NCBI RefSeq assembly: GCF_003086295.3
Contig: NC_092044.1
Span: 70,189,213-70,253,212, forward strand
From: Arachis hypogaea
Taxonomy: Eukaryota; Streptophyta; Magnoliopsida; Fabales; Fabaceae
Direction of reading: 5' to 3'
Length of the DNA: 64,000 nt
The notes below the pieces were generated by a model. The model had not been told where the DNA came from. It saw only the letters and a program-made list of their open reading frames with translations, and did no database searches. How positions within the stretch are numbered: position 1 is the stretch's first letter; each line of letters starts with the position of its first letter. This document shows, in pieces, positions 43,685 to 55,900 of the stretch. Both the position numbers and the translations under genes were made by a program.

Positions 43685-43689
43685 GAAAC

Positions 43690-43743
43690 TAGCCTAAGTT
43701 TTCATGCAAAATTATATATTAACTACAAAAAACCAAAACCATA
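43690..43743. other. Older flank between E and G
   Basis: 54 bp that join to 8091 when E is removed. Nothing recognisable. Confidence 0.5.
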
Positions 43744-45223
43744 TGATAAACCCCAATTTTAGAGTTTATCTTGTGTAGAATTTGGTGGGTTTTATCAATA
43801 TTTTTCACATTTATTCATATAAATTTCATGTTTTTGCGATTCCTTCCTAATTATGCTCTGTAGTTTAAAACATGCATCTTTAACACTAAAAATGCTAAAT
43901 TTTAATCCTCTCTTGATACCATTCAATGTTGTGATACGTATGTTAAGTGATTTCAGAGTTTATAGGGCAGGAATGATTTGGAAGATGGAAAAGAGGCATA
44001 CTACAGTGGAAGGAACACAAGGAATAAAGCTTTGGAGAAGTTGGTACTGACGCGCACGCATGACTGATGCGTATGCATGGCCTAGTACAGCACTGACCGA
44101 CACGCACACGTGCTTGACGCGTATACGTGGCCTGTGGAGTTCATTTGACTCGCACACGTGATGCCCAGCACGTGACTTATTAATCGAAAACGTGGTTGGC
44201 GATTTCTGAAAGGTTGCAGACCTAAATCCAACTTGATTATGAATCTAAAAAGGCCAGGAATTGATGGGGAAAAGGGAGAAATCAATCATACACAACATAC
44301 ACATAATTGTAGCTAGTTTTGTTCTAGTTTTTCTAGAGAGAGAAACTCTTACTTCTCTCTAGATTTAGCTTATTTTGATCATCTTGTGTTAAATTTCTGA
44401 ATTGGGTCTTGTTGAATTCAGCTTTATTTGTTTAATCTTAATTTCTCTAGTTGTAATTTGCTTGGATCTTGTGTTAGAATTTTGTCTTCTCTTTATTTTC
44501 CCTTCTTCATATCATTTTATGAATCTAATTGATTTTGAACCTTTATTAGTGCATTGATCTTTTCAGTGGTTTATAGTGTTACTTAAGTTGTTTTCTATTG
44601 ATAATTGTTAGTGGGTAACTTTAATTTCTTGTTAATTTTGCAATTTAGCTATGTCTTTAGTTAGTTCCTACCATGTGTTTGATGAAATGTTTTCATTGAT
44701 CATGGAGTAGTTTTCTAAACTCTTGGCCTAGCCTAAGGGAATTGGGTGGCCTTGAGTCATTGGGTTTAATTGAATTGGTAATTTGAGAACCCTTGTTGGT
44801 CAAATTGATACCTATTGACACTAATCTATTACTAAGTCAATTAGTAGTTAGATTGGAACTTATGAGTTGAAGTTGACCAAGTCTATTTGACATACTTCAA
44901 TTGTAGAAATAGACTTGATGGGCTTGGTTCCTCATAATTGTCAATATATAGTTGTTAGACAGGGATAGTGATCCCAATTCCTATGCCTTAGCCAAGAGTT
45001 CTTTTGCATCTCATTTTTGAAAACCCAAAATTCTAATTCCGTAGTTCTTGCCTTAGTTAATTTTAGTTGCTTAGCTAGCTCTAGAATATAATTAGATTTA
45101 TATAGTGTCCTATTAGATTACCATTTACCTAGTTCTTGCTTTAATTGTTTTGATTTAAATTCCTTGCAATTTAAGTTTCTTACATGCTGAGTTTGCTAGT
45201 TTAAATACTCGTTTATGACTCTC
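43744..45223 (+). repeat. Partial group-2 LTR G (5' part)
   Basis: Starts TGATAAACCCCAATTTTAG and is collinear with LTRs H, I and J up to the AGTTCTTGCTTTAATTG region. CpG spacers at 44045-44160 (GACGCGCACGC, GACGCGTATACGTGG). The U5 end is missing because LTR H begins at 45224. Probably the 5' LTR of an element continuing beyond the window. No gene; the U3 hairpin module is not seen here. Confidence 0.75.
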
Positions 45224-46611
45224 TCATAAACCCCAATTTGGTGGTTTATCTTATGCTTAAATTAGGGGACTTTGTCACCTTTTACTCACATTTATCCAAG
45301 GAAATAGCATGGTTTCATGGTTGTCTCCTAAATTGTTCTTAAGTGTGAAAATATACTTTTTAGGAATTTAATTGCTTAATTTTGATTCACCTTTGATTCC
45401 ACTAGATGCCTTGATATGTTTGTTAGTGAATTCAGGATGGAGAGGAAAAGCATGCAAGTGGAGAAATCATGGAGAATCAAGGATTTGGGATGAACTCATC
45501 GACGAGCAAGCGCAGCTGATACGCAAGCATAGAATTGAAGTCGCATGGCGACGCGTACGCGTGGATAGGAAATTGCCAAGCGACACGTACGCGTCGATGC
45601 TCGCACGTGACTCACTTAAAGGCAAAACGCTGGGGGTGAATTCTGGGCTTCCCAGGCCCAAATCCAACTCATCTCTGATGCTATTTAAGTCAGAATTCAG
45701 AGGGGAATCTCAAGCTTTCATCACTTTAGTTTAGTTTTAGTTGAGCTTTGGAGGGAAAGTTAGTTTCTAGAGAGAGATCCTATCTCTTCCCTCTAGAATT
45801 AGGATTAGGTTTAGGTTAATCTCTTAGATCTAGATCTACTTCTCTTGCTTCAATTTCTCTTTTGCTTTATGAATTCTCATGTAGATCTCCATTTTTCTTT
45901 CAATGCAATTTATGATTTCCATGACTTTTCATGTTTGATTTGGTTTTCTTTTGTTGATTTCTTGCTTTTGTGGTTAGATCTCTCTTTAATTTTTGCAATT
46001 CATGTTGTTTACCTTTAATGCCTTCTATGTGTTTGATAAAATATTTCTTCTAGTTATGAGTTAGATTTTGTTCCTCTTGGCCTAGGTAGAGTAATTAGTG
46101 ACACTTGAGTTATCAAATTCTCTTGTTGATTGATAATTAGAGATTGCTAATTGACTTGAATGCCACTAAGCTAGTCTTTCCTTAGGAGTTGGCTAGGACT
46201 TGTGGACTCAAGTTAATTCATCAACTTGACTCCTCTCCATTGTTAGAGGTTAACTAACTGGGAACAATGAATAATTCTCATCACAACTGATAAGGACAAC
46301 TAGGATAGGACTTCAAGTTCTCATACCTTGCCAAGAGCTTTCATAGTTACTAGTTTATTTCCTTTGCAATTTACAATTCTAGTATCTTATTCCAAAAACC
46401 CCAAAACATACCTCTAACCAATAACAAGAACACTTTATTGCAATTCCTAAGAAGAACGACCCGAGGTTTAAATACTTCAGTTTATATTTTTAGGGGTTTG
46501 TTACTTGTGACAACCAAATTTTTTGTAAGAAATTATTATAGTTGGTTTAGAAACTATACTTGCAACGAGGATTTATTTGTGAATTCTAAACCGTCAAAAA
46601 TCCAATCATCA
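45224..46611 (+). repeat. 5' LTR of element H
   Basis: 1388 bp, start TCATAAACCCC (G to C at base 2), end ...AATCATCA three bases before the PBS. Spacers GACGCGTACGCGTGG and GACACGTACGCGTCG at 45550-45600. U5 CGACCCGAGG near 46453. Confidence 0.85.
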
Positions 46612-46614
46612 AAA

Positions 46615-46632
46615 TGGTGCCGTTGCCGGGGA
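46615..46632 (+). other. Primer-binding site of H (tRNA-Asp type)
   Basis: TGGTGCCGTTGCCGGGGA, 17 of 18; the change is CG to TG. Confidence 0.9.
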
Positions 46633-46779
46633 TTTGCAATGGTGTTATGTTATTGGTTATTGTATATATGTGAATATTGTGAATATGTTTGCCTTTTGTT
46701 TTTTTGTTAGCTCTTGCTAGTTTTAGGATTTGATTTTCTTGTTTCTTATTAGTTCTTGTTTTTATTTTCTATTTTCACT

Positions 46780-48466
46780 ATGAATTCTCATCCTTTTGGC
46801 TATGAGCTTGGTTACAACCATGTTGTAGGAAGTGAAAATTACAATGAAGATATGCATCAAGGATGGGACAACCAAAGGTGGGAGGAACCACAAGCTTATG
46901 AACAACCTTATTGGCAACAACCTCCTCCGGTCTCATATAGGTATAACTCCAATCCTAATGCATACCAATCTAATGGATGTGGTAATTCTTGTTGTACGTG
47001 TCACAACCCCCACCACATATGACCCTAATGGACTACCTACTCAACCATACTTACAAGCCTTTTTTTACTAAACACCCTCATATGAACCATACATAGAAGA
47101 ACCACCACAATTCCATCACAATTACTCCCAAGAACCACCTTCATACTCCTACCAAGAAGAACCACCTTCCTATCATGAACCCTTCCTCTAAAATGATGAA
47201 CCCGCCTATCCACCCCAAGCCCCAATGGATGACTCCCTTACTTTGCTACTTCAAGGGCAAACTCGTTCTTCAACCATTCCAAACTCGGTATCTGAATCTT
47301 GACCCCCATTTTGAGTTGAAGAATAGTTTAATTAACTTTTTGCCTAAGTACCATGGACTACAGGGCCAAGACCCCATTAGGTATTTGAGAGACTTTCAAG
47401 TGGCTTCTTCCACGGCTTGAAGGCATGGTGCCGATGAGATTGCAATTATGCTCTTTGCTTTCCCCTTCTCTCTTGACGGGCAAGCTAAGAATGGTTTTAC
47501 TCTCAGCCTGATGAAGTGGTAACTGAATAGGACCTATTGAGAATAGAATTCTTGGATAAGTTCTTCCCTCCGGAGAAGACTGATTACATCCGGAAAGAGA
47601 TTTCTGGTATCATGCAAAGAGACCAAGAGACACTCTATGAATACTGGACTCGATTTAAGAGGTTGTTGGAATCTTGTCCACATCATGGGTTAGATACTCA
47701 TTTGCTCATTAGCTATTTCACTGGAGGTCTCTGTGCACCGGATAAGAGATTGCTTACTACTTCTAGTGGCGGCTCTCTTTCTAAGAACAAGACGGTGGCG
47801 AAAGCATGGAATTTGATCAATGATGTTGTCGAAGCTACCCAACATGTGAGAGTGAGGAACAATCCCCCCAAGAGTGTGGCGGAAGCATCTTATTCCGACT
47901 TGGCTTTGACTAAAGTGCTTGGAGAAATGACCACTCTCCTCAAGTAGATTCACCAAGGGCAAAAGGCATCTCAATCAATCCAAGCCATCCAAGCCCCATC
48001 TCAGATTCTTCAAATTGAGGAACTTCCAAGGGTGTGTAGTGTGTGCTCTTGTACTTCATACTATACCGACCAATGCCCTCAAATTCAAGGGGAATACACT
48101 CTTACGATAGCCAACAACTACAATAACCGTCCACCCTATTAACCTCAAAATCAAAACAATTACTCCCATGGTAATAGCTCTAATCAAGGGTGCAGGGACA
48201 ATGCTCAAGGAAACAACCACAATCAAAAGTGGAATCAAGGCAACTCCTCTTCTCAATACCAAAATAATTACCAACATTCTTCACAACCATTCCACAATAA
48301 TTCATATCAAGGAAACCAAAACTACCACAATCAAACCCAAACCAACAACCATAGATACCAAATGCCTCACCAAAGACAACAAACCAATCAACCTTCTTTT
48401 TCTTCCACAAACCAAGGTGATGACTCTCACCGTGCATTCTACTAAGAACAAGAGAGGCTTAGGGCT
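46780..48466 (+). pseudogene. Gag-like region of element H, frameshifted
   Basis: ATG at 46780 (MNSHPFGYELGYNHVVG), the same N-terminus as I, D and K. It shifts frame near 47020 and again before 47280. The capsid core is visible in two pieces: FELKNSLINFLPKYHGL and DPIRYLRDFQV (47300-47420), then FLDKFFPPEKTDYIRKEI, MQRDQETLYEYWTRFKRLLE and LISYFTGGLCAPDKRLL (47540-47760), ending at TAG 47947. Near 48033-48075 another frame shows a zinc-knuckle-like CSVCSCTSYYTDQCPQ, with Tyr where the His ligand is expected. An Asn/Gln-rich stretch follows. A Retrotrans_gag-type protein, broken beyond use. Confidence 0.75.
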
Positions 48467-49102
48467 ATGATAGAGAAAAATGAAGAGAACATTAGGAATC
48501 TCAACACACAAGTTGGTAATATGAGTGCTCAAATGTCCAATATAGCCAAGATGCTATCTAGGATGTCCTTACCTCCCACCAACAATACCAACACCACCCA
48601 AGCCTCTAGCTCCTCTAGCCTTCCTTCCCAACCTATCCCAAACCTAAGAGGTAGCATCAATGCAATTACCTTGAGGAGTGGTACAACACTTGAGGAAGTT
48701 GATCCTAAGCTTATCAAGTTAGCAGAGGATGTTCCTAACATGGAAGTCGGTGAAACAAGAGAGATAGATGAAGATGAAAAGGAGGAAGTTGCAAAGGAAG
48801 AAGAAGAACAATTGAAGGCCAAGGAACCGAAGAGGAAGAACAACTTAGAGAAACAAATTCCTATACCTTTTCCTACGGTAGCTAAGAAGGCCAAGAAGCA
48901 TGAGGAGCTTGATCCCAACATAGTGCAAATCTTCAAGAATGTGGAGGTAACCATTCCACTTTTTGATGCCATACATCATGTCCCGAAGTATGCTAAATTC
49001 CTTAAAGATGTGTGTACTCACAAAGAGCAGATTGGTGGACTAGGGATGAATCTATTAGGTAATTCTGTTTCTTCTGTGATGGATAATTTTCCTAAAACAT
49101 AG
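48467..49102 (+). pseudogene. Gag-protease linker of element H
   Basis: Open stretch with NIRNLNTQVGNMSAQMSNIA (coiled-coil-like), SINAITLRSGTTLEEVDPKL, an acidic Glu/Lys block, then KKHEELDPNIVQIFKNVEVT and YAKFLKDVCTHKEQ, which is the usual sequence just before the protease in plant gypsy elements of the Athila/Tat type. The start at 48467 is only the first Met after a break. It ends at TAG 49102. Confidence 0.7.
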
Positions 49103-49452
49103 TGATCTCGGTCCTTGCTTGGTATCTTGTATGATTGGTGAGATTCAACTTAAGGATTGCATGTGTGACCTAGGGTCGTGTGTGAGTATTATGCCACGTT
49201 CGATTTATAAAAAGTTGAACCTTGCACCATTAAGACGATCCGGGGTAGGTTTGTGCTAGCAAACAAGAGTATAATTTTGGTTGTTGGTATTGCTGAGAAT
49301 ATATTGATGAGAATTCAAGACTTAATTTTTCTGGTGGACTTCCATATCCTAGAGACACCCCCCATTGAGACGGATAGACCATCATCCATCTTACTTAGGA
49401 AGCCATTCTTGAAGACATCCCGGTTTAAATTAGATGCATTTTTGGGGGATAT
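49103..49452 (+). pseudogene. Protease remnant of element H, cut by element I
   Basis: In shifting frames: MCDLGSCVSIMP (active-site-like D-L-G-S, near 49165), then from 49253 ADK-like NKSIILVVGIAENILM, LIFLVDFHILE and RPSSILLRKPFLKTSRFKL. The LTR of I starts within the next codons (49453). Confidence 0.75.
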
Positions 49453-50927
49453 TGATAAACCACTATTTTATGGTTTATCTTGTGCTAAATTGAGTGATTT
49501 TTATCAACTCTTTACCCATTTATTCATATGATTTACATGTTTTACATTTTCCTTCCTGATTCTGTAGTATGATTGAAAACATGCCTCTTTGGTCTTAATT
49601 TTGATATGTTTAATCCTCTCTTATTACCATTCAATGCCTTGATATCTGTGTTAAGTGATTTCAGAGATTACAGGGCAGGAATGACTTAGAGGATGGAAAG
49701 GAAGCATGCAAAACTGGAAGGAATACAAGGAACTGAAGGAACTGCTAAAGCTGTCCAGCCTGACCTCTTGGTACTAAATCGACCATAACTTGAGCTACAG
49801 AGGTCCAAATAATGCCGTTCTAGTTGCGTTGGAAAGCTAACATCCGGAGCTTCGCAACATTATATAATTTTCCATTGCTGCCCCAAAGTTAGGCGACACG
49901 AACGCGTGGATGACGGCCCGCGTTGCAGTTGCGAATCTCAATCCACGCAAACACGTGGACGATGCCTCCGCATCACTTTGCCGCGACTTGTACGAACCAG
50001 AAAGCGCTGGGAGTGATTTCTGGGCTATTTTTGACCCAGTTCTCGGCCCAGAAAACACAGATTAGAGGCTGGGAGTGGAGCAGAATGAATCATTGAATTA
50101 TTACTCACAATTTTAGGTTTTAGATGTAGTTTTTAGAGAGAGAGGTTATATCCTCTCTCTTTTGATTTAGGATTAGGATTTCTATTAGGATTATGATTGT
50201 TTCTTCATACCAGGTTCAATAATTTATGTTTCTCTTCTATTTTTGTTTACTCTAAAGCTTTTATTTGTATTTGATTTATGTTGCCCAATTGGCTTATGAA
50301 TTTGTCCATGTTAGAATTGACATCTCCATTCAATATAATTTGAGGTATTCCAGATATTTATGATTTTAATTTAGCTTTCCATATTCTTGGTTCTGGTTGA
50401 TTAATTGGTAACTCTTGAGTTATCAAACTCATTCTTGATTGAAAATTAGAATTCTTCAAGAATTAAATTCGAGTTCCAATAACTCTAGCCTTTCCCAAGG
50501 AAAGACTAGGACCTGAGGAATCAAAATTAATTTATCCACTTAACTTACCTTCATAGTTAAAGGTTAACAAAGTGGGAGAAAAATCCAATTCTCATCACCA
50601 TTGATAAGGATAACTAGGATAGGACTTCCAGTTTTCATACCTTGCCAAGAGTTTTATTAGTTATTAATTTATTAATTCCTGCAATTTATTTCCCTTGTTC
50701 AAAACCTTTTCAAAACCCAAAAACATTGTTTTGCATAACCAATAATAATTCATACTTCCCTGCAATTCCTTGAGAGGACGACCCAAGGTTTGAATACTTC
50801 GGTTATCAATTTATTTAGGGGTTTGTTACTTGTAACAACCAAACGTTTGTAAGAAAGGTTGATTGCTTGGTTTAGAAACTATACTTGCAATGAGAATTTA
50901 TTATAACTTCTAAACCATCAATCTTCA
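49453..50927 (+). repeat. 5' LTR of element I
   Basis: Starts TGATAAACCAC; the end is placed at ...ATCTTCA (a boundary at 50920 is also possible). U3 module about 49776-49872 with TTGCG and CGCAA outside AAGCT and AGCTT. CpG spacers 49890-49985. U5 stem region near 50780. Confidence 0.85.
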
Positions 50928-50938
50928 GCTCTTTAAAA

Positions 50939-50956
50939 TGGCGCCGTTGCCAGAGA
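50939..50956 (+). other. Primer-binding site of I (tRNA-Asp type)
   Basis: TGGCGCCGTTGCCAGAGA, 16 of 18; one change is at a CpG. Confidence 0.85.
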
Positions 50957-50989
50957 ATTGCAAATGTGTGCCTTATTATTGGTTATTGT

Positions 50990-51181
50990 AAATATTTTTC
51001 GAAAAAAATTCAGATTTTAAAATTTTTATCTTATCTTATCTTATTTTTCAAAATTCAAATCTTTTTCAAAAAAAAAATCATATCTTTTTCAAAATCTTAT
51101 CTTATCTTTTTTTTCAAAAATCATATCTTTTTTAAAATATTTTCTTTTTGTTAGTTTTTGTTTTCATTTTCTCCTACTATT
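50990..51181 (+). other. Short T-rich leader of I
   Basis: TATCTTATCTTATTTTTC and ATCATATCTTTTTC units very like the group-1 leaders (31600-31950), although I belongs to group 2. No gene. Confidence 0.65.
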
Positions 51182-52179
51182 ATGAACTCTCACCCCTTTG
51201 GCTATGAGTCTGGTTACAACTATGTTGTAGGAAGAAGAAGCTATAACAGGAATATGCATCAAGGTCAAAGCAATCAAAGATGGACGGACCCAAGAGGAGC
51301 TGATCAACACTTTAGGCGACAACACCTTCCAAGATATCATGGACGAAGACCATTCTATAATGCATACCAAGATGATAGGTATGGTGGACCCCCTTGTAGT
51401 TACCAACAAGCCCCATCATATGCCAATGAACCACCTCCTCAACATAGCTTTGAACCACCACACTCACAAGCCCCTTTCCACCATTCATCTCCATATGACC
51501 CCATTCCTTATTCACCACACCAACCACCATATGAACCATACTTAGAACCACCACCTCAATATATACCATCTCTATATCCTTATCAAGAGGAACCACCTCC
51601 GTGTTATGAGCCTTTTCTCCCAACAAATGAACCTTCCTACCCACCCCAAACCTCCATGGAGAGCACACTTGCCTCTATCACTAGTCTCACCTCTACTCTT
51701 CAAGCACTTATATCCCGCATGGACCAACCCTCTACCCCCAATATTCAACCCTCAAGCTCCAATGCACTTCCATCTCAACCACATAATGATCCACCTATCC
51801 CATCACCACCATCCATGGAAGAGCACCAACATCCATCAATCCAAGAGCAACATGATCCCACTGATACTATTGACATGGAACAAGAGAGAGAGGATCATCT
51901 TTGCGAATCCATACTTCATAAGGAGCTAGAGGAGGCACTAAAGTTAAAGGTAGTAGAGACCCTTGAAGTTGACAGCGCGGTTGCAGAACTCGGGAAGGAA
52001 GACAACAAGGAGGATTTTGTACTTGAAGATGAAGAAATAGTTGAACAGGTAATCATCAAGGATGAATACGATTTCATACTTAAACACCTAGATCAAGCGA
52101 TAAATCGATTACCTTTCCGACGTTTGGACATTCAAGGAACCCCCATGGCTTCATATGCAGAATCTAATGAAGAACGTAG
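51182..52179 (+). CDS. Tyr/Pro-rich group-2 protein of element I, interrupted by solo LTR J
   Basis: ATG at 51182 (MNSHPFGYESGYNYVVGRRSY). Residues about 20-160 are rich in Tyr, Pro, Gln and His (PPQHSFEPPHSQAPFHHSS, YEPYLEPPPQYIPSLYPYQ). A helix follows (STLASITSLTSTLQALISRM), then a Ser/Pro linker and an acidic region (EELEEALKLKVVETLEVD, EDNKEDFVLEDEEIVEQVI). The last native codons are at the CGTAG target site; the following 40 bases to the TGA at 52219 come from LTR J. No nonsense codon occurs before the insertion, so this is the cleanest example of the N-terminal half of the D/K protein family, whose C-terminal domain is lost here. Function unknown. Confidence 0.72.
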
Positions 52180-53732
52180 TGATGAACGGATTTTTGACGG
52201 TTTAGAATTTCACAAATGAATTCTCGTTGCAAGTATAGTTCCTAAACCAAACAATAATCTTTTCATAAAAAAAGTTGTTTGTCACTAAAACAAACCCCTA
52301 AATTATAAACCAAAGTATTGAAACCTCGGGTCGTTCTCCCTAGGAATTACAATAGAGTGTCTTGTTATTGGTTGTGAGTTATTTTGGGGTTTTGATATGA
52401 AGCATGAAAGATAAATGGCAAGAAAGTAAACTAAGGCCTAAAAAGGTCTTGGCAAGGGTTGGTGGTCAAGGATCTCTATCCTAATCACTAACCACAATAC
52501 GAGAATTGGCAAGGATTAATCTCATTAAATCATCCTCTAACTAGTAGTAAAGGAAAGTGAAATGAGTTATATCAATCCTAGTCCATAAGTCCTAACTCTC
52601 CACTAATTCAATTAGTGAGAACTAGATTAAATGGCTCCCAATCATCAATTACTTGGGCATTAGTAACTCAAGAGTTCCTAAGTTACCTTTCCAAGCCAAG
52701 AGTATAAAATTCTACTCTAAAATCCAACCAAGCATTTCATCAAACACTTGGAGGGTACAAAAGAAAAGCATAGTAAATTGATAACAAGAGTAGAATCTAA
52801 CAACAATTATTGAAAAGAATTAATAACAACAATCAAAAGAAATACATCTATTATGAATTACCTTGAATTGAATTGGAAGAAAGTAGAAGAAACAAAAGTA
52901 GATCTACAACAAAAACACAAGAACAACATAAAGGAAATTACAACAAAAGAATAGAAGAAGATGAATGTAGCAACAAAAAGTTGAGAGATAGAAGTAGAAG
53001 AAGGTGAATTGAAATCTAGATCTAAGAACTAAGCCTAATCCTAATCCTAATTCTAGAGAGAAGAGAGAGCTTCTCTCTCTAGAAACTACTTCTAGAACTA
53101 AACTATGACTAATGGTAACTAACTTGTAAATGTTGTGAAGTATGTTGATTCCCCTTCAATCCTTGGCTTAAATAGCATCAGAAATGAGTTGGATTGGGCC
53201 CACAAGGCTTGTAAATTCGCTAGCCACGAGTTTGCATGAAGTGAATCACGTGCACCAATGACGCGTACACATACAGTGTGTGTACGCATCCTTGTACATA
53301 TAGCAAATATGGTAAATCTTATATCATTTCGAAGCCCCGGATGTTAGCTTTCCAACCCAACTAAAACCGCATCATTTGGACCTCTTTAGCTCAAGTTATG
53401 GTCGTTTAAGTGCAAAGAGGTCGGCTTGACAGCTTTCCGGTTCTTTCATTTCTTCATGAGTTCTCCAACTTTTCATGCTTTCTTTCTTCATTCCCTTGAT
53501 CCAATATTTGCCTCCTAAACCTTAAATCACTTAACAAACATATCAAGGCATCTAATGGAATCAAGGAGAATTAGATTTAGCTATTTTAAGTCCTAAAAAG
53601 CATGTTTTCACTCTTAAGCACAATTAAAGGAGAATATACAAAACCATGCTATTTCATTGAATAAATGTGGGTAAAAGGTGATAAAATCCCCTAAAATCAA
53701 TACAAGATAAACCCTACAAATGGGGTTTATCA
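52180..53732 (-). mobile_element. Solo LTR J (group 2)
   Basis: 1553 bp with perfect TSD CGTAG (52175-52179, 53733-53737). The minus strand starts TGATAAACCCC (53732) and ends ...CCGTTCATCA (52180). No PBS, interior or second LTR, so it is the product of LTR-LTR recombination. U3 module about 53410-53299; U5 CGACCCGAGG with the wobble stem CCGAGG/CTTTGG near 52342-52312. Confidence 0.92.
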
Positions 53733-55069
53733 CGTAGCATGAAGGAGACACTAGTAACTCCAGTGGACAATAAGGAGCGTGACTGACGTTAGGATTTTTG
53801 CCAGTAAAGAATATCATAAAAACAGTCGCGTTGTAGATATAGTCTCTAAACCGACAAAAATCCCTTCGTACAAACGTTTTGGTTGTCACAAGTAACAAAC
53901 CCCTTTGAAATTGATAACCGAGTATTCAAACCTCGGGTCGTCTTCTCAAGGAATTGCAGGGAGGTATGTTCCTATTATTGGTTATGGAGATTGTAAATTT
54001 AGGGTTTTGAGAAATTAGGGAGCAGTATGTTGCATAAGAAGAAATAAAATAAATAAATAACTATAAAATAAACTCTTGGCAAGGTATGAAGACTGGAGGT
54101 CCTATCCCAGTTATCCTTATCAATTGTAATGAGAATTGGATTTTTCTCCCACTTTATTAACCTCTAACTATGAAGGTAAGTTAAGTGGATGAATTAATTC
54201 TTGAAGAATTCCAATTCTCAATCAACAATGAGTTTGATAACTCAAGAGTCACCAATTATTTAACCAAGGCCAAAAAGGAGAAAAATATCTAAATTAAATT
54301 GAAAGCAATCTTAAACAGAGCAAAGCAATCTCAAATCTGAATTACCTCAAATAATATTAATTAAGAAAATCATAACATGAATGTAGCATAAGCCAAATAG
54401 GCAACATACCTAATACAAGCATTGAAGCATCTGAAAGTAAAAAGAGGAATATAAAGTAAAAGAACGTTGAACCTGGGATTGAGAGTCACTCCTAAAACTA
54501 AGAGAAATCCTAAATCCTAATCCTAAGAGAGAGGAGAGAGCCTCTCTCTCTAAAAACTACATCTACTCCTAAAATTGGGAATGTGAGAGCCTGCTCATGA
54601 ATGAATGGATTCCACCACTTTATAACCTCTAATCTGTGTTTTCTGGGCCGCAAACTGGGTTAAAAACAGCCCATAAATTGCCCCCAGCGTATTTCGGTAC
54701 GTACAGGTCACAAAAAAGTGATGCCGCTGCGCGGGTTGTGTTCCTGCCAGGTCACGCGTCCGCGTGACCCACGCGTTCGCGTCGCCTGGCATCGGGGCAG
54801 TGATGACATGTCATCATATACCTATTTTTCTATGCTTTTTCATACAAGAAATTGATGATTTGTGCTTAAATATTGAATGCTTTTATACTTAATTGGTATA
54901 TTTCCTTGATCTTTTAATTTTATAAATCTTGTAGGAAATAAGAAGAAAAAGAAGCAAAGAAGCACAAAAAAAGGAGAAAAAAAGAGCTTTGGGACACACT
55001 TTGAAGTTGGAGCACACTTTGGAGCCTTAGGCCACGCTTTTAAAAGCGTGGCCCATGACCAAATTAAAG

Positions 55070-55900
55070 GAGAATAGGCAATCAGCACACACTGCCCTGC
55101 TCTTGCCAAGGGCACGGCAGAATCGTGATGCAAAGTGAGGTTGGAAGCAAGAATTTTCGCTAAGGTAAAATCTGGGCGCTCACAACATGACCATGCCTCC
55201 TTCAAAGGGCTATAACTTGAGCTACAGACGTCCAATTGATGTGCTTCTAGTTGCGTTGGAAAGCTGATATTCAGAGCTTTCCAACGATATATAGCAATCC
55301 ATATTTGGCATAAAATTGAGGCAGGAACAAAAGGCATCTTTAAGGGCCAAAAATAAGCGAAAATAAACCAATGTGCTTCCACCAAGGTTCGAAGCTGGAG
55401 CCTCACCCCAAAGCAAAGTAGCGCTCATTTTGCTGCTCTGCCCTCTTGGAGAGCAGGGCAATGTCATGCTCCCTTCATGAAAAATCAAGAAAAATTGCTC
55501 CCCCAATTGCTTTCACCAAGGTTCGAACACAAGACCTCCAAGGAAGCCAAGCCTTATGCGTGAATTAGGTGCCAAGGAAACCAAGGAAAAGGAGCAGTGT
55601 GTGCCTCCACCAAGTTTCGAACTTGGAACCTCACGTTTTGGCAACATTGCCCTACCCTCCGCAAGGACAGGGCAGCAATTCTTGGTGCATGGCACAAAAA
55701 TTGGCACGGCCAGCTTGCACAATTGTCGCACACCAAAGGAGTTTCGGCCAACAACAAACGCGCACCATGGCAACTCTGCCCTGCCCACCACAAGGGAATC
55801 CTGACACACCAAGCACGCACGCAATGAGGGCCGCACGCACCATTTCCTACTCTGCCCTCCACAAGGGCAGGGCAGCCTCCTGGGAGCAAACACTCATGGG
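55070..55900. repeat. Array of CTGCCCT...AGGGCAG inverted repeats and GGTTCGAA units in L
   Basis: Inverted repeats such as CTGCCCT-CCACA-AGGGCAG (near 55853) and ATTGCCCT/AGGGCAGCAAT (near 55645-55680) alternate with CCACCAAGGTTCGAA units (55386, 55520, 55613). Overlapping ORFs on both strands are not supported as genes. Confidence 0.7.
55255..55285 (+). other. Perfect U3 hairpin of L
   Basis: Arms GTTGGAAAGCT (55255-55265) and AGCTTTCCAAC (55275-55285), 11 perfect pairs, 9-base loop, followed by GATATATAG. It is the reference copy of the U3 module. Confidence 0.85.

Larger units (their letters stand above)
45224..49452 (+). mobile_element. Group-2 LTR element H, 5' part, interrupted by I
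   Basis: LTR 45224-46611, PBS 46615-46632, gag region from 46780, linker 48467-49102, protease remnant to 49452, where LTR I starts. It is the only group-2 element here with a gag-protease order, so it may come from an autonomous lineage; polymerase, if present, would lie beyond the nested block outside the window. Many stops and frameshifts. Confidence 0.8.
49453..53783 (+). mobile_element. Group-2 LTR element I, 5' part, inserted in H and broken by J and K
   Basis: LTR 49453 to about 50927, PBS 50939-50956, ORF from 51182. The ORF is split at 52179 by solo LTR J, resumes at 53733-53783 in phase once J and one TSD copy are removed, and is then cut by K. The rest and the 3' LTR lie beyond the window. 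Confidence 0.85.
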
